Positions 44,457 through 53,849 of a stretch of DNA of 64,000 nt are shown here, in pieces. The notes under the pieces were generated by a model, which was not told the DNA's origin, ran no database searches, and saw only the letters and a list, made by a program, of their open reading frames with translations. The translations under genes and the position numbers were made by a program. Source of the DNA: Arcanobacterium wilhelmae (GTDB lineage: Bacteria; Actinomycetota; Actinomycetes; Actinomycetales; Actinomycetaceae); NCBI RefSeq assembly GCF_029632765.1, contig NZ_CP121247.1:620001-684000 (forward strand), given 5' to 3'. How positions within the stretch are numbered: position 1 is the first letter of the stretch; each line of letters opens with the position of its first letter.

Positions 44457-45968
44457 TCAGCCTTGGACGTGCTTCATCCAGGCTTCGATATCGGCAACGG
44501 TGCGCGGAATGTTCTCCGAGATGCGCACGCCGCCCTCGTCGGTCATCAGTACATCGTCCTCAATGCGCACGCCGATGCCTCGGAATCGCTCCGGTACCAG
44601 AAGATCATCCTCGTGGAAGTACAGGCCAGGCTCGATCGTGAAGATCATGCCGGGCTCGAGCAGGGAATCCGTGTAGAGTTCGCGCTTGGCCTGCGCACAA
44701 TCGTGAACGTCCAGGCCCAGGTGGTGCGAGGTGCCGTGAGGCATCCAGCGGCGGTGGTACTGCCCCTCTGGAGCCAGCGATTCCTCGGCTGTGCCCGGGA
44801 GCATGCCCCATGCCTCGAGGTGTCGGGCGATCACGGCCATCGCCGCGGTGTGGATGTCCTTGAAGCGCACGCCCGGCTTCTTCGTTTCCTCCAGCGCGGC
44901 CTCGCACGCCTCGAGCACTGCCTCGTACACTTCACGCTGCGCGTCCGAGAACTTGCCGTTCACCGGCAGAGTTCGGGTGATGTCCGCCGTGTAGAGCGAA
45001 TCGAGCTCTGCACCGGCGTCGACCAAAATCAGATCGCCGTCGCGAACAGGGCCGTCGTTGTCGATCCAGTGCAGCGTGTTCGCGTGGTTGCCGGAACCGA
45101 CGATGGTGTCGTATCCCAGGCCGTTGCCCTCGGCGCGTGCACGCGCAAAGAACGCGCCCTCGATAATGCGCTCGCCGCGCCAGTGATCGCGGGCGCGTGG
45201 GAAGGAACGCAGGATATCCTCGAAGCCGGAGAACGTGACATCGACGGCCTTCTCCATCTCCTGGATCTCCCACGCGTCCTTAATGAAACGCAACGTGGAG
45301 GCTGCCTCAGCGAGTCCAAGATCCTCCTCAACGCCGGAGGGAAGCGAGTTCTGCTCGCGAAGCTCGGCCACCATCTGTTCAATCGCCGGATCGGATTGGG
45401 GCATCACGCGAATCTGGACTGCTCCAAGATCCTTTGCGAGAGCGTCGCGCAGGTTATCTGAATGATCCACAGCCAAGCCGGTCAGGTTTGCCATCTCATC
45501 TGCGGAAAGCCGCGGGCCCACCCAGAACTCGCCGTGGCGTGAGTCGGCGTAAAACTCCTCCGAGGAACGCGGCGCACGGAAGTGGAAGAACAAGGTGGCT
45601 GTGTGCGTTTCGGCGTCGCCTTCCTTCGCGCCCGGGATCGGGTTGAGAACCAGCACGGCTCCCGGCTCTTCTTCGCCGCCGAGGCCGGTGAGGTGAGAGA
45701 ACGCGGAGTGTGCGCGGAAACGGTAATCGCAATCGTTATTGCGGACCTTGTAATCGCCAGCGGGGATCACGAGGCGCTCGCCGATGAACTGGGCGCCGAG
45801 GGCGGCGCGGCGTGCCGGCGTGTAGTCGGCAACGTCCATGCGATCCGGGCCCTCAGGGCGCGGCCCCCAGTTCTCTCCGATGAACTCACGGAATGCCGAG
45901 GAGTTCGGACGCTGTGTGCGCGAGTGAGCGCGCTTTTCCATCTCGCTTTGAAGCTTGTCATCAGTCAT
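44457..45968 (-). CDS. pepP: Xaa-Pro aminopeptidase (M24B)
   Basis: 503-aa dinuclear metal aminopeptidase removing N-terminal residues before proline. N-terminal creatinase-like domain with PAGDYKVRNNDCDYRFR and SHLTG; catalytic pita-bread domain with metal ligands in VDAGAELDSLYTADITRT (two Asp), HGTSHHLGLDVHD (His), IEPGLYF (Glu) and RIEDDVLMT (Glu). Start is the ATG ending at 45968 with GAAGGT upstream; the longer open frame to 46283 is only a shadow of the divergent PHP gene. Divergent from that gene by 48 bp. Confidence 0.94.
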   Translation of the reverse strand: MTDDKLQSEMEKRAHSRTQRPNSSAFREFIGENWGPRPEGPDRMDVADYTPARRAALGAQFIGERLVIPAGDYKVRNNDCDYRFRAHSAFSHLTGLGGEEEPGAVLVLNPIPGAKEGDAETHTATLFFHFRAPRSSEEFYADSRHGEFWVGPRLSADEMANLTGLAVDHSDNLRDALAKDLGAVQIRVMPQSDPAIEQMVAELREQNSLPSGVEEDLGLAEAASTLRFIKDAWEIQEMEKAVDVTFSGFEDILRSFPRARDHWRGERIIEGAFFARARAEGNGLGYDTIVGSGNHANTLHWIDNDGPVRDGDLILVDAGAELDSLYTADITRTLPVNGKFSDAQREVYEAVLEACEAALEETKKPGVRFKDIHTAAMAVIARHLEAWGMLPGTAEESLAPEGQYHRRWMPHGTSHHLGLDVHDCAQAKRELYTDSLLEPGMIFTIEPGLYFHEDDLLVPERFRGIGVRIEDDVLMTDEGGVRISENIPRTVADIEAWMKHVQG

Positions 45969-46004
45969 ACCTTCTATTATTCCACCAATATCGCCACCGC
46001 GGGT

Positions 46005-46010
46005 TACCCT
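46005..46010 (+). promoter_or_regulatory. Possible -10 of the PHP gene (leaderless)
   Basis: TACCCT six bases before ATG 46017, with no ribosome site, fits a leaderless transcript. On the other strand AATAAT lies close to the pepP start. The 48-bp divergent gap must contain both promoters. Confidence 0.35.
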
Positions 46011-46016
46011 GTGATT

Positions 46017-46847
46017 ATGATCGACCTTCACACGCACTCCACTTGCTCCGACGGCACGCTTTCCCCGGCAGTGCTTGCAGGGCAAGCGGCACGGGCCGGC
46101 CTTACCGCGTGGGGCATCACCGACCACGACACTGCCGCCGGCTGGGATGAGGCCCGCGCTGCGGCGTCGGCGGAGGGGATCGCCTGCGTTCGCGGCACTG
46201 AGTTCACTACGCGTCACGCCGGCGTCATCGTCCACCTCCTCGGGTATCTCTTTAACCCGCAGTCCGCACCGATCGCCGGCCATTTCTCGGCGCAGCTGAC
46301 CGCCCGCGAGGACCGTGCGAGGGAAATCACGGCGCGGCTTTCAACCGATTTCCCTATCACGTGGGCCGACGTCGAAGCGCAACTTGCGCCCGGTGCTCCT
46401 GTTGGCCGTCCGCATATTGCCGACGCCCTCGTCGCCGCCGGCGTCGTTGCGAGCCGTTCGGACGCATTCGCCGATCTCCTGTCCACAAAATCCCCGTATT
46501 ACGTGCCCCAACACGCTCCAACAACCACCGACGTCGTCGCCTGGATCAACGACGCCGGGGGCAAGGCGGTGCTTGCACACCCGCTCGCAACCCAGCGCGG
46601 GAAACGTCTGGGGTGGGAAGCAATCGAAGAGATCCTCGTCTGCGGAGCGTTCGGAGTTGAGGTATGGCATCGCGAAAATCCACCTGCAGAACGTGGCGAG
46701 TTAGAGGCGCTAGCGGGTAGGCTGGGCAAGGCGTGTTTTGGTTCGTCCGATTATCACGGAAGTGGTAAACCGAACCAGCTTGGGGAGTTCACTACCTCTC
46801 CAGTCGTACTGCAGGCCCTTGCCGAGGGAACATATTTGGAGGTTTGA
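46017..46847 (+). CDS. PHP-domain metal-dependent phosphoesterase
   Basis: 276 aa. PHP motifs: DLHTHSTCSDG at the N-terminus, TDHDTAAG near residue 41, GTEFTT, PLATQ after VLAHP, and SSDYHG near 245: a full set of His/Asp/Glu metal ligands. Similar proteins are RNase AM / 3',5'-nucleoside bisphosphate phosphatases (TrpH/YciV-like), hydrolysing pAp or trimming RNA 5' ends; the exact substrate is inferred. Its last codons contain the ribosome site for the next gene. Confidence 0.88.
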   Translation: MIDLHTHSTCSDGTLSPAVLAGQAARAGLTAWGITDHDTAAGWDEARAAASAEGIACVRGTEFTTRHAGVIVHLLGYLFNPQSAPIAGHFSAQLTAREDRAREITARLSTDFPITWADVEAQLAPGAPVGRPHIADALVAAGVVASRSDAFADLLSTKSPYYVPQHAPTTTDVVAWINDAGGKAVLAHPLATQRGKRLGWEAIEEILVCGAFGVEVWHRENPPAERGELEALAGRLGKACFGSSDYHGSGKPNQLGEFTTSPVVLQALAEGTYLEV

Positions 46848-46848
46848 G

Positions 46849-47472
46849 TTGCTCGATACAACGGTTTTCTTTTCCGCATTCGCCACGATGTTGGTGATTA
46901 CGGATCCGATGGGCAACCTTCCAATTTTTATGTCGCTCACCTCGCGCATGAGTGAAAAAGACCGCCGTAAAACAGCGATCACCTCGAATGCCATCGCCGC
47001 CGTCATCTTGCTTCTGTTCGGCTACTTCGGAGTGAACCTGTTCGCCTGGATGCATATTTCCACCGAGGCGTTGCAGATCTCGGGTGGCCTGCTGTTGCTG
47101 ATTGTGGCTTTGCAGCTTCTCACTGGTAAAGAGGACGATCCGGGCAAGGAAGGCGGTTCCCTTTCGGTGGCGGCGGTGCCTCTCGGTACGCCTCTGTTGG
47201 CAGGTCCGGGTGGAATCGTGGCATTCATGATTCTCGTGCGCGACCAGCAGGGAAGCGTCGGCGGTCAGATCACCGCAACGCTCGGCCTGCTCGCCGTGCT
47301 CTTCATCTCGTTCCTGACGATGTTCTTTGCCACGCCGATCATGCGTGTGCTTGGCAATGCAGGTATCGCGTTGCTCACGAAGCTTTCGGGAATGCTGCTG
47401 GCTGCGATCGCGATGCAGCTGATTATCGCCGGCACCACCGAAGTCTTCAAGGGAATTTTGGTTGCAGCATAG
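46849..47472 (+). CDS. MarC family membrane protein
   Basis: 207 aa, six predicted membrane helices, MarC/UPF0056 family. VITDPMGNLPIFMSL at the N-terminus, the family hallmark, and VPLGTPLLAGPGGI in the middle. Transport role not established (not a multiple-antibiotic-resistance pump). TTG start at 46849: GGAGG at 46839-46843 lies 5 nt upstream inside the PHP gene end; no ATG fits the beginning of the conserved region. Confidence 0.87.
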   Translation: MLDTTVFFSAFATMLVITDPMGNLPIFMSLTSRMSEKDRRKTAITSNAIAAVILLLFGYFGVNLFAWMHISTEALQISGGLLLLIVALQLLTGKEDDPGKEGGSLSVAAVPLGTPLLAGPGGIVAFMILVRDQQGSVGGQITATLGLLAVLFISFLTMFFATPIMRVLGNAGIALLTKLSGMLLAAIAMQLIIAGTTEVFKGILVAA

Positions 47473-47503
47473 GAGCGTTGGCTCCTTGTCTCGTGCTGAG
47501 GAT

Positions 47504-47542
47504 AACGGTTGGGCCCCAGGATATTCCTGGGGCCCAACCGTT
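47504..47542. terminator. Bidirectional hairpin between marC and the DEAD-box gene
   Basis: Perfect 18-bp stem (47504-47521 with 47525-47542) and 3-nt loop between convergent genes. No true U-tract on either side. Likely serves both transcripts. Confidence 0.75.
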
Positions 47543-47569
47543 TGATCAGTGCTTGCGCGGTGCGTGTTC

Positions 47570-49159
47570 TCACTGAGCGGTGTTCACGCGGCGCCGACGA
47601 CGGCGACGCTTCGGTTTGTCGCTTCCTTCAGCTGTCGAATCGGTGCGCTTTGCGGAATCCTTGCGCTCGGCGTGCTTCTCGCGTCCCTCGCCAGAACGCT
47701 TCTCGTCGCCAGGACGCTTACCGTTGCCTGAACGCTTACTGCCGCCCCGACGTCGGGAACGGCCCCCTCGGCCGCCCTTTGCACCCGTCTCGCCCAGATC
47801 CTCGATCTCCTCGGCATCCAAGCCTGCGCGGGTGCGCTTCGCCTTCGGCAGGCGGCCCGTGACCTCGGTGGGAATATCGAGATCTGTGTAGAGGTGCTCT
47901 GACGTATGGTAGGTCTCCACCGGCTCAGGGAAACCGAGGCCGAGCTGGTTGTTGATGACGGCCCAACGCGGCACATCGTCCCAATCGACGAATGTGACGG
48001 CGGTGCCCGAATGGCCTGCGCGGCCCGTTCGACCGATTCGGTGCAGGTAAGTCTTTTCGTCCTCCGGGCACTGGTAGTTGATCACGTGGGTCACGTTGTC
48101 GACGTCGATTCCGCGGGCGGCGACGTCGGTGGCCACCAGCACGTCGATCTTTCCGTTGCGGAAGGCGCGCAAGGCCTGCTCGCGGGCGCCCTGGCCCAGA
48201 TCGCCGTGCAGTGCGCCCGCTGCGAAGCCGCGCTCGGTCAGCTCATCGGCAACGCGGGCCGCAGTTCGCTTCGTGCGCGTAAAGATGATCGCCAGCTCAC
48301 GGCCACGTGCCTGGAGAATACGCGCCACAACCTCGATCTTGTTCAGTGCGTGGGCACGGTAGATCACCTGCTTCACGGACTGCACAGTGGTGGTCTCGTC
48401 GTGGGGGTCTTGCGCTCGGATATGGGTGGGGTGGCTCATGTATCGACGCGCCATGTGCACAACCGCGCCCGGCATCGTGGCGGAGAAGAGCATGGTGTGT
48501 CGGTTTGCCGGCGTTGCTGCGAGGATTGTTTCCACATCTTCCAAGAAGCCCAGATCAAGCATTTCGTCTGCCTCATCCAGAACGACCGTGTTCACGGCGT
48601 CGAGGCGAAGCGACTTGTGCTTCATCAGGTCGATCAGGCGGCCAGGGGTGCCCACTACGATTTCGGTGCCGCGCGTGAGATCCTCAACCTGAGGTTCGTA
48701 TGCGCGCCCGCCATACACCTCAACCACGCGCAGCGAACGGTACTTGGCGGCGTCGCGAAGATCGCCAGCCACCTGCTTCGCCAGCTCGCGGGTGGGGAGC
48801 ACAACCAGCCCCTGTGGCAGGCCCTGATGGGGGAGGGAATCCCATCCCTCTTCACCCGGGCCGATCGCGTTCATCAGCATCGGCAGGCCAAAGCCGAGGG
48901 TTTTACCTGTGCCGGTTTTCGCCTGGCCGATGATATCGCGGCGGCCGAGGGCAACCGGAAGAGTGAGCGCCTGAATAGGGAACGGATGGGTAATGCCCTT
49001 CTCAGAAAGGGCACGGGCGATCGGCTCAGCGACGCCGAAATCCGCGAAGGTCTTTGCCTCGAGGTTCAGTTCTTCAGCGCCGCCTGTAATATCTGCGGCG
49101 GGCTCATTGTGCTGGGGCACTTGGGCGTTGGAAGTATCAACAATTCCAGATTCGGTCAT
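47570..49159 (-). CDS. DEAD-box ATP-dependent RNA helicase
   Basis: 529 aa from the ATG ending at 49159 (AAAGGAC upstream). Q motif PFPIQALTLP at 59-68, Walker A AKTGTGKT at 80-87, PTRELAKQV, GTPGRLIDL, DEAD in VLDEADEMLD, SAT in LFSATMP, and helicase C-domain motifs ATDVAARGID and HRIGRTGRAG: all complete. The last ~90 residues are a disordered Arg/Gly/Lys-rich tail (GGRGGRSRRRGG, RRRRRRR) for RNA binding. RhlE-like; likely in ribosome assembly or RNA decay. Confidence 0.95.
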   Translation of the reverse strand: MTESGIVDTSNAQVPQHNEPAADITGGAEELNLEAKTFADFGVAEPIARALSEKGITHPFPIQALTLPVALGRRDIIGQAKTGTGKTLGFGLPMLMNAIGPGEEGWDSLPHQGLPQGLVVLPTRELAKQVAGDLRDAAKYRSLRVVEVYGGRAYEPQVEDLTRGTEIVVGTPGRLIDLMKHKSLRLDAVNTVVLDEADEMLDLGFLEDVETILAATPANRHTMLFSATMPGAVVHMARRYMSHPTHIRAQDPHDETTTVQSVKQVIYRAHALNKIEVVARILQARGRELAIIFTRTKRTAARVADELTERGFAAGALHGDLGQGAREQALRAFRNGKIDVLVATDVAARGIDVDNVTHVINYQCPEDEKTYLHRIGRTGRAGHSGTAVTFVDWDDVPRWAVINNQLGLGFPEPVETYHTSEHLYTDLDIPTEVTGRLPKAKRTRAGLDAEEIEDLGETGAKGGRGGRSRRRGGSKRSGNGKRPGDEKRSGEGREKHAERKDSAKRTDSTAEGSDKPKRRRRRRRVNTAQ

Positions 49160-49297
49160 GATGTCCTTTTCGTCATGCGGCTTCGCCGCGTGAAATGCGC
49201 GCTGCCACGAGGGCGCTGCGCAGGCAGCCGATCGCACACGAAAAATAGGAATCACTCAAACGACCGGTCAACCGGGTACCCGTCCATCTTACGCGAA

Positions 49298-49326
49298 AAA
49301 GGCACCCCACGATGTGAGGTGCCTTT
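49298..49326 (-). terminator. Terminator after the DUF3107 gene
   Basis: On the minus strand the AAAGGCACC/GGTGCCTTT stem (one internal mismatch) is followed by a T-rich run. It lies 55 bp beyond the DUF3107 stop and before the DEAD-box start, so the helicase needs its own promoter in 49160-49297; none is obvious there. Confidence 0.7.
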
Positions 49327-49380
49327 CTTCAGGGCGTGTGGCAGCGGACAATGCGAGCCGCGCACCGGCGTCGGGGAAAA

Positions 49381-49599
49381 TCAGAACCCGAAGCCCACTT
49401 TGCGCTCGGGAACATCTTTGATCTGTACGTATCCGATCGATGCGGACGGCACGAGTACGCGGGTGCCATCAGAATCCGTCAGGTCCAGAGTATCGCCACC
49501 GAACGCAGTTTTGACTGCGCCGGCGATCTCGTCTGCCGACTTCTCGACGTCCAACGTGATCTCGCCGGGTACTTCTTTAACGCCAATCGAAACTTTCAT
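49381..49599 (-). CDS. DUF3107 small protein
   Basis: 72-aa protein beginning MKVSIGVKEVPGEITLDVEKSADEI in two conserved parts and ending VPSASIGYVQI...KVGFGF: the actinobacterial DUF3107 family (Rv3208A in M. tuberculosis). Function unknown. AAAGGAG precedes the ATG. It lies next to a DEAD-box gene and near adnAB, as in mycobacteria. Confidence 0.9.
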   Translation of the reverse strand: MKVSIGVKEVPGEITLDVEKSADEIAGAVKTAFGGDTLDLTDSDGTRVLVPSASIGYVQIKDVPERKVGFGF

Positions 49600-49633
49600 G
49601 ATTCTCCTTTGTTCGCCGCTATTGTAGCGGCCG

Positions 49634-50581
49634 TCAGTGCTCTAACGTATGGGGGCTGGTGTTCTTTCCACTGCCAGCGAATCGATGCACCAGCGCGACG
49701 ACGCCGGTGATGAGCGAGCCGACGACGAAGCCGGCTACCGCCGATAGTGCGGTATCAATGAGCCAGGCAACGAACGCGACCGAATGTGCGACGTCGGAAG
49801 CGGAGTGAACGACGTCGGCGGGCCACGAGAAACCGAGGTGAGCGAGCTCTTGGACGATGAGGTGGCCTCCCACCCACAGCATCGCGATCGTCCCGACAAC
49901 AGTGAGGAACGTCATGACCTTGGGCATCGCAGTTAAGATGAGGCGCCCGGTGCGCTTCGCCGGCGCCGACGATCGGGCCGAAAGTGCCAGTCCGACGTCG
50001 TCGGCCTTGACGATTAGCGCAACCACGCCGTAGACGAGAGCCGTGATCAAAAGGGCGACGAATGTGAGCGTGATCGCGCGCATCCACACGGGTTCCTCGG
50101 TTACCTCAGCCAAGGCGATCACCATGATTTCGGCCGAGAGGATGAAATCGGTGCGCACGGCGTTAGAAACGATCTGGGCTTCGGCGTCGGCGCCCTTGTT
50201 GAACGCGGGACTTGTTTCGTGGTGACCCGCAAAATATTCGATGATCTTTTCTGCGCCTTCGAATGCGAGGTAGGAACCACCCACAATCAGCAGTATCGGC
50301 AGGACTTGCGGGAGGAATGCCGACAGGATAAGTGCCCCGGGCAAAATAAACACGATCTTGTTACGCAGGGAACCAACCGCGATCTTCTTAATAATGGGCA
50401 GTTCACGTTTGGGGCTGATGCCAGAAACGTATTGGGGTGTCACGGCCGCATCGTCAACGATCACTCCAAGAGTTTTCGTGGACGCTTTGGCGGCGCCTGC
50501 CGCAATATCATCGACGCTTGCGGCTGCTGCTTTAGCGAGAGCCGCGATATCGTCCAACAGGGCTGCGAGTCCGAGTGCCAT
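49634..50581 (-). CDS. DUF808/YedI family membrane protein
   Basis: 315 aa. Starts MALGLAALLDDIAALAKAAA, continues with TLGVIVDDAAVTPQYVSG and RELPIIKKIAVGSLRNK, all characteristic of YedI/DUF808. About five predicted membrane helices in the second half. Function unknown. AGGAGGAAC before the ATG ending at 50581. Divergent from adnA. Confidence 0.87.
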   Translation of the reverse strand: MALGLAALLDDIAALAKAAAASVDDIAAGAAKASTKTLGVIVDDAAVTPQYVSGISPKRELPIIKKIAVGSLRNKIVFILPGALILSAFLPQVLPILLIVGGSYLAFEGAEKIIEYFAGHHETSPAFNKGADAEAQIVSNAVRTDFILSAEIMVIALAEVTEEPVWMRAITLTFVALLITALVYGVVALIVKADDVGLALSARSSAPAKRTGRLILTAMPKVMTFLTVVGTIAMLWVGGHLIVQELAHLGFSWPADVVHSASDVAHSVAFVAWLIDTALSAVAGFVVGSLITGVVALVHRFAGSGKNTSPHTLEH

Positions 50582-50674
50582 TGTTCCTCCTTATTTCTTC
50601 GTAAGTGTGCCACAATCAGGCGGTTTTTCGCGGCTTTGGAAAAGTGATCTCCATTTTCTGTCATACCCCCAAGA

Positions 50675-50680
50675 TAGAGT
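50675..50680 (+). promoter_or_regulatory. Possible -10 of adnA (leaderless)
   Basis: TAGAGT lies 7 nt before ATG 50688. The GGAGG at 50682-50686 is only 1 nt from that ATG, too close to act as a ribosome site, which favours a leaderless mRNA. No SOS (LexA) box was recognised in 50582-50687. Confidence 0.4.
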
Positions 50681-50687
50681 TGGAGGC

Positions 50688-53600
50688 ATGGACAACGAGA
50701 TGGAATTCGATGGAACGCAATGCGCGGCGCTCGAGGCGATGGTTCCCCATGCAGCCGTCAGTGTGGTCGGCATGTCGGGGAGCGGGAAAACCAGCCTCCT
50801 GATCGAGAAGGTGGCGCGCATTCTGGAAGCAGATACCAGCACACGCGTTGCCGTGCTCTCGCCTGATCGGCGCGCTGCCACGGAGCTACGCAACGCGATC
50901 ACCTCGCGCGTGGGCGTGGCAGGGGAAAACCTCGTGGTGAAATCGGTCTCTGCGTTCGCTTTCGATATCGTGTCCACATTCGCCCAGGCCGTGGGGCGGC
51001 GTGAACCTCAGCTCATTTCAGGGCCGGATCAGGATGTGTACCTGAAGGCGATCTTTGATTCTGCAGATCCGCGCGTGGGAAACCTCCTGACGACAGCTGG
51101 GATCGATACCTCGATCGGCATGGCACAGCTACCGGCCTTCCGTGCGGAATTTCGTGATCTGATCACGCGTACGAGCGAGCTGGGCCTCGGGAGTGAGGAG
51201 CTTGCTGCGCTTGGCCTCACCTATGGTGAGCCAATTTGGGTGGCTGGCGCCGAAGTCATGAAGCTGTATGAGGAGACCCTCGCTTTGGAGGCATCTGCAG
51301 TCGAAGGTGCACCCGATCGCGCAGATCACGCGAGAATTGTTGCGCAAGCAGCTGCTCATCTTTCACATTGGGAACGCCAGGTAGCGTCGGGTGGTGCCAG
51401 TGGCGCCGTCGGAATTGCCAAACCGCGATGGGAATGGGTATTTGTCGACGATCTTTCTGATGCCACGTTGAGTTTGCTTGGGTTGCTCCGCCAGCTCCAG
51501 AACGATGGGGCGGCTCTCGTCACTTTCTCAAATCCCGACGACGGTGTGCAAGGATACCGTGGAGGCGTGGCTCATTTTGCTGCTTTGGTGGAACGGTCAC
51601 AGCGCGAAGGAGGGTGCGGGGCACGCCGAGTTGAGCTGGGCGTTGGTTACAGGTGTGCGGGGCCTGTGGGGGCGGCGATGAGCCGAATCGCTCAGGCGAT
51701 TCACGTGGGGAGCACTGCGCGGCAGCGCAAAGCCGAACTCGTGGGTAATTCAGCTGATCTTGTCTCAGAGTTTTTTGCGAACCCGGATGAGGAAATCCGC
51801 CACATTGGAGCGTGGCTGCGTAGGGCGCATATCAAAGATGGCGTGAGCTATAGCGACATGGCTGTGATTACGCGTTCGCGTTCCCTCCACGCATCATGGC
51901 GAAGTGCCCTTGTACGCATGGGGATCCCTGTTGCACCGCTTGTGTCTGGAACTGCGCTGCGAGGCCAACGAGCCGTCGCCGCATTACTTGAGTTCATTCG
52001 CATCGCGATCGCCGACCCAGTCAACGTAGATACGCGGCAAGTCATTTCGCTCCTTGGAGGCAAACTTGTTGGCATTGATCCCTTACGGCTCATGGTGCTC
52101 CAGGAGCAACTTCACGGGTGGGAGATCAGTGAAAGTGAAAACGCTCAACGCGCAGGTGCAGAACAGGATATTCGATCGAACGACGTCCTCATTCATTCGA
52201 TTCTGAGCGATCTTGATGGGGACCCGGTTTCTCACGTGGCCGAGTTCGCGAAGGTCCGCGCCATGATCATAAAGGTGCGGCGCGCATATCGCCGAGGCGC
52301 GAACGCAGAAGAAGTGCTCTGGGAGGCGTGGGAGGCGGCCGGAGTCGCCGAAAACTGGCAGGAGCTCGCCATCAGTGATGACCCTCGGGCTGCCACTGCG
52401 AATGAAGATCTGGACGCTGTGATGCAGGTGTTTCGTGTTGCCCAGCGTCTGGCAGATCGAAATCCTCTGGCCGCCACGGTCCACGCGCTACTGGACGTAC
52501 TGGAGAATCAGGATCTTCCCGAAGATTCGATCGCTCGCGCCGCAAACGGCACCGGCGAAGTGACGATCGCTACTCCGTCGTCCCTGATCGGGCGCTCCTT
52601 CTCACATGTTGCGATTGGTCAGCTTCAAGATTCGGTGTGGCCGAATATGCGGGTGCGTCATCCTCTCACGAAGGTCGAGGATCTCGTTTCCGTCGTCGTG
52701 TCGGGGATGCTCGGCAGCGAGCCGATGAAGCAAACGATCGCCGACGTTTTCGACGACGAATACCGTCTTTTCCATTTCTCTCTCGGTCGTGCCAAAAAGA
52801 GAGTTCTTCTGACGGCGCTCGCCTCGGAAGAGAGTATGCCATCGAGAATATTCGACATCCTCGGTGTATCCACGCCTGAGGAGAATGCGCCAACGGCTAC
52901 GACCGGTATTCATCCGCACTCATCGGACGCCTTTGTGGGCTACCTGCGTCGGGCGCTTGATTTCCCAGACGAGGGCCTTTCCCAGGCCGCGCGCAATGCA
53001 CTTGCTCAACTTGCCCATTCCGGCGTCGGGAGCGCCGATCCGCAATCCTGGGTGGATCAGTATAAGTACTCTGGGGGCTCGCACCCCTCACAAGTGACTG
53101 TGTCGCCCTCGCGCGTGGAAGGAGCGCTCGAGTGCCCGCTGAAAGAATTCCTGAACTCCGCTGGTGCCCGCGATCAGCAAGACACCATAAAAGCCGAAAT
53201 CGGAACACTGATCCATTCGATCGCTGAAGCATTCCCCGACGGCGGGGCCGAACAGATCCGAGCGGAGTTCGAACGCCGATGGGGAGAACTATCGGTGCGA
53301 GAGGACGTGGCAGGCCGTCGTTTGAAAGCGTCAGCCCGGAAAAAACTCGAGATGCTCATCGATTACTTAAACTCGGCGCGCGAACGGCTGGAGGGGCGAG
53401 AAGTCAAAACTGAAGCTTCGGCTTTTGGGGAGCTGGAGGGGATCCGCGTCTCTGCCCAGATTGATCGTTTGGAAAGTGAAGGTGGTGGCAATTGGCGTGT
53501 CGTGGATTTCAAGACCGGCGATTATCTCCCTGCTGTCAGCTCGGCGGAATCGAATCCGCAGATGCTGATCTATCAGTGGCTGGTCAACAGCGGTGCGGTG

Positions 53601-53849
53601 AAAGGTGAAAAGCGTGCTCATTCGATTGGCGCCCACCTCATCCGCATGTCTCGAAACGTTAGTCGATACCGCGACGACACTCAAAGAGAAGTTGGTGCGA
53701 GCGGGATGAAACTCGCCGAGGAGATGATCCGTACTTCGGCGGCCTTGCTGGCTGGGCCCCACCTCGAAGCACGCGTTTCCGATGCGTGCCACACTTGCCG
53801 ATACTTCTTCGTGTGCCCTGCACAGGGCGGAAAGCGAGTCTTTGAATGA
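50688..53849 (+). CDS. adnA: AdnA-like helicase-nuclease subunit
   Basis: 1053-aa subunit of an AdnAB-type double-strand break resection machine (UvrD-like motor plus RecB-like nuclease). Walker A GMSGSGKT is at 28-35, but the Walker B is FVDDLSD at 252-258 where active UvrD motors have DEYQD, so this motor is probably weak. Nuclease: VVDFKTGDY with Asp940 and Lys942. Four cysteines, Cys816 (ECPLKEF) and Cys1034, 1037, 1043 (CHTCRYFFVC), form the AddB-type Fe-S staple around the nuclease domain. Either ATG 50688 or 50700 could start. Its stop overlaps the adnB start. Confidence 0.88.
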   Translation: MDNEMEFDGTQCAALEAMVPHAAVSVVGMSGSGKTSLLIEKVARILEADTSTRVAVLSPDRRAATELRNAITSRVGVAGENLVVKSVSAFAFDIVSTFAQAVGRREPQLISGPDQDVYLKAIFDSADPRVGNLLTTAGIDTSIGMAQLPAFRAEFRDLITRTSELGLGSEELAALGLTYGEPIWVAGAEVMKLYEETLALEASAVEGAPDRADHARIVAQAAAHLSHWERQVASGGASGAVGIAKPRWEWVFVDDLSDATLSLLGLLRQLQNDGAALVTFSNPDDGVQGYRGGVAHFAALVERSQREGGCGARRVELGVGYRCAGPVGAAMSRIAQAIHVGSTARQRKAELVGNSADLVSEFFANPDEEIRHIGAWLRRAHIKDGVSYSDMAVITRSRSLHASWRSALVRMGIPVAPLVSGTALRGQRAVAALLEFIRIAIADPVNVDTRQVISLLGGKLVGIDPLRLMVLQEQLHGWEISESENAQRAGAEQDIRSNDVLIHSILSDLDGDPVSHVAEFAKVRAMIIKVRRAYRRGANAEEVLWEAWEAAGVAENWQELAISDDPRAATANEDLDAVMQVFRVAQRLADRNPLAATVHALLDVLENQDLPEDSIARAANGTGEVTIATPSSLIGRSFSHVAIGQLQDSVWPNMRVRHPLTKVEDLVSVVVSGMLGSEPMKQTIADVFDDEYRLFHFSLGRAKKRVLLTALASEESMPSRIFDILGVSTPEENAPTATTGIHPHSSDAFVGYLRRALDFPDEGLSQAARNALAQLAHSGVGSADPQSWVDQYKYSGGSHPSQVTVSPSRVEGALECPLKEFLNSAGARDQQDTIKAEIGTLIHSIAEAFPDGGAEQIRAEFERRWGELSVREDVAGRRLKASARKKLEMLIDYLNSARERLEGREVKTEASAFGELEGIRVSAQIDRLESEGGGNWRVVDFKTGDYLPAVSSAESNPQMLIYQWLVNSGAVKGEKRAHSIGAHLIRMSRNVSRYRDDTQREVGASGMKLAEEMIRTSAALLAGPHLEARVSDACHTCRYFFVCPAQGGKRVFE

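Noticed and set aside
45969-46283. Longer N-terminus for pepP
   Set aside because: This part is antisense to the PHP gene with its conserved DLHTHS motif; the ATG at 45968 has a ribosome site and fits family length.
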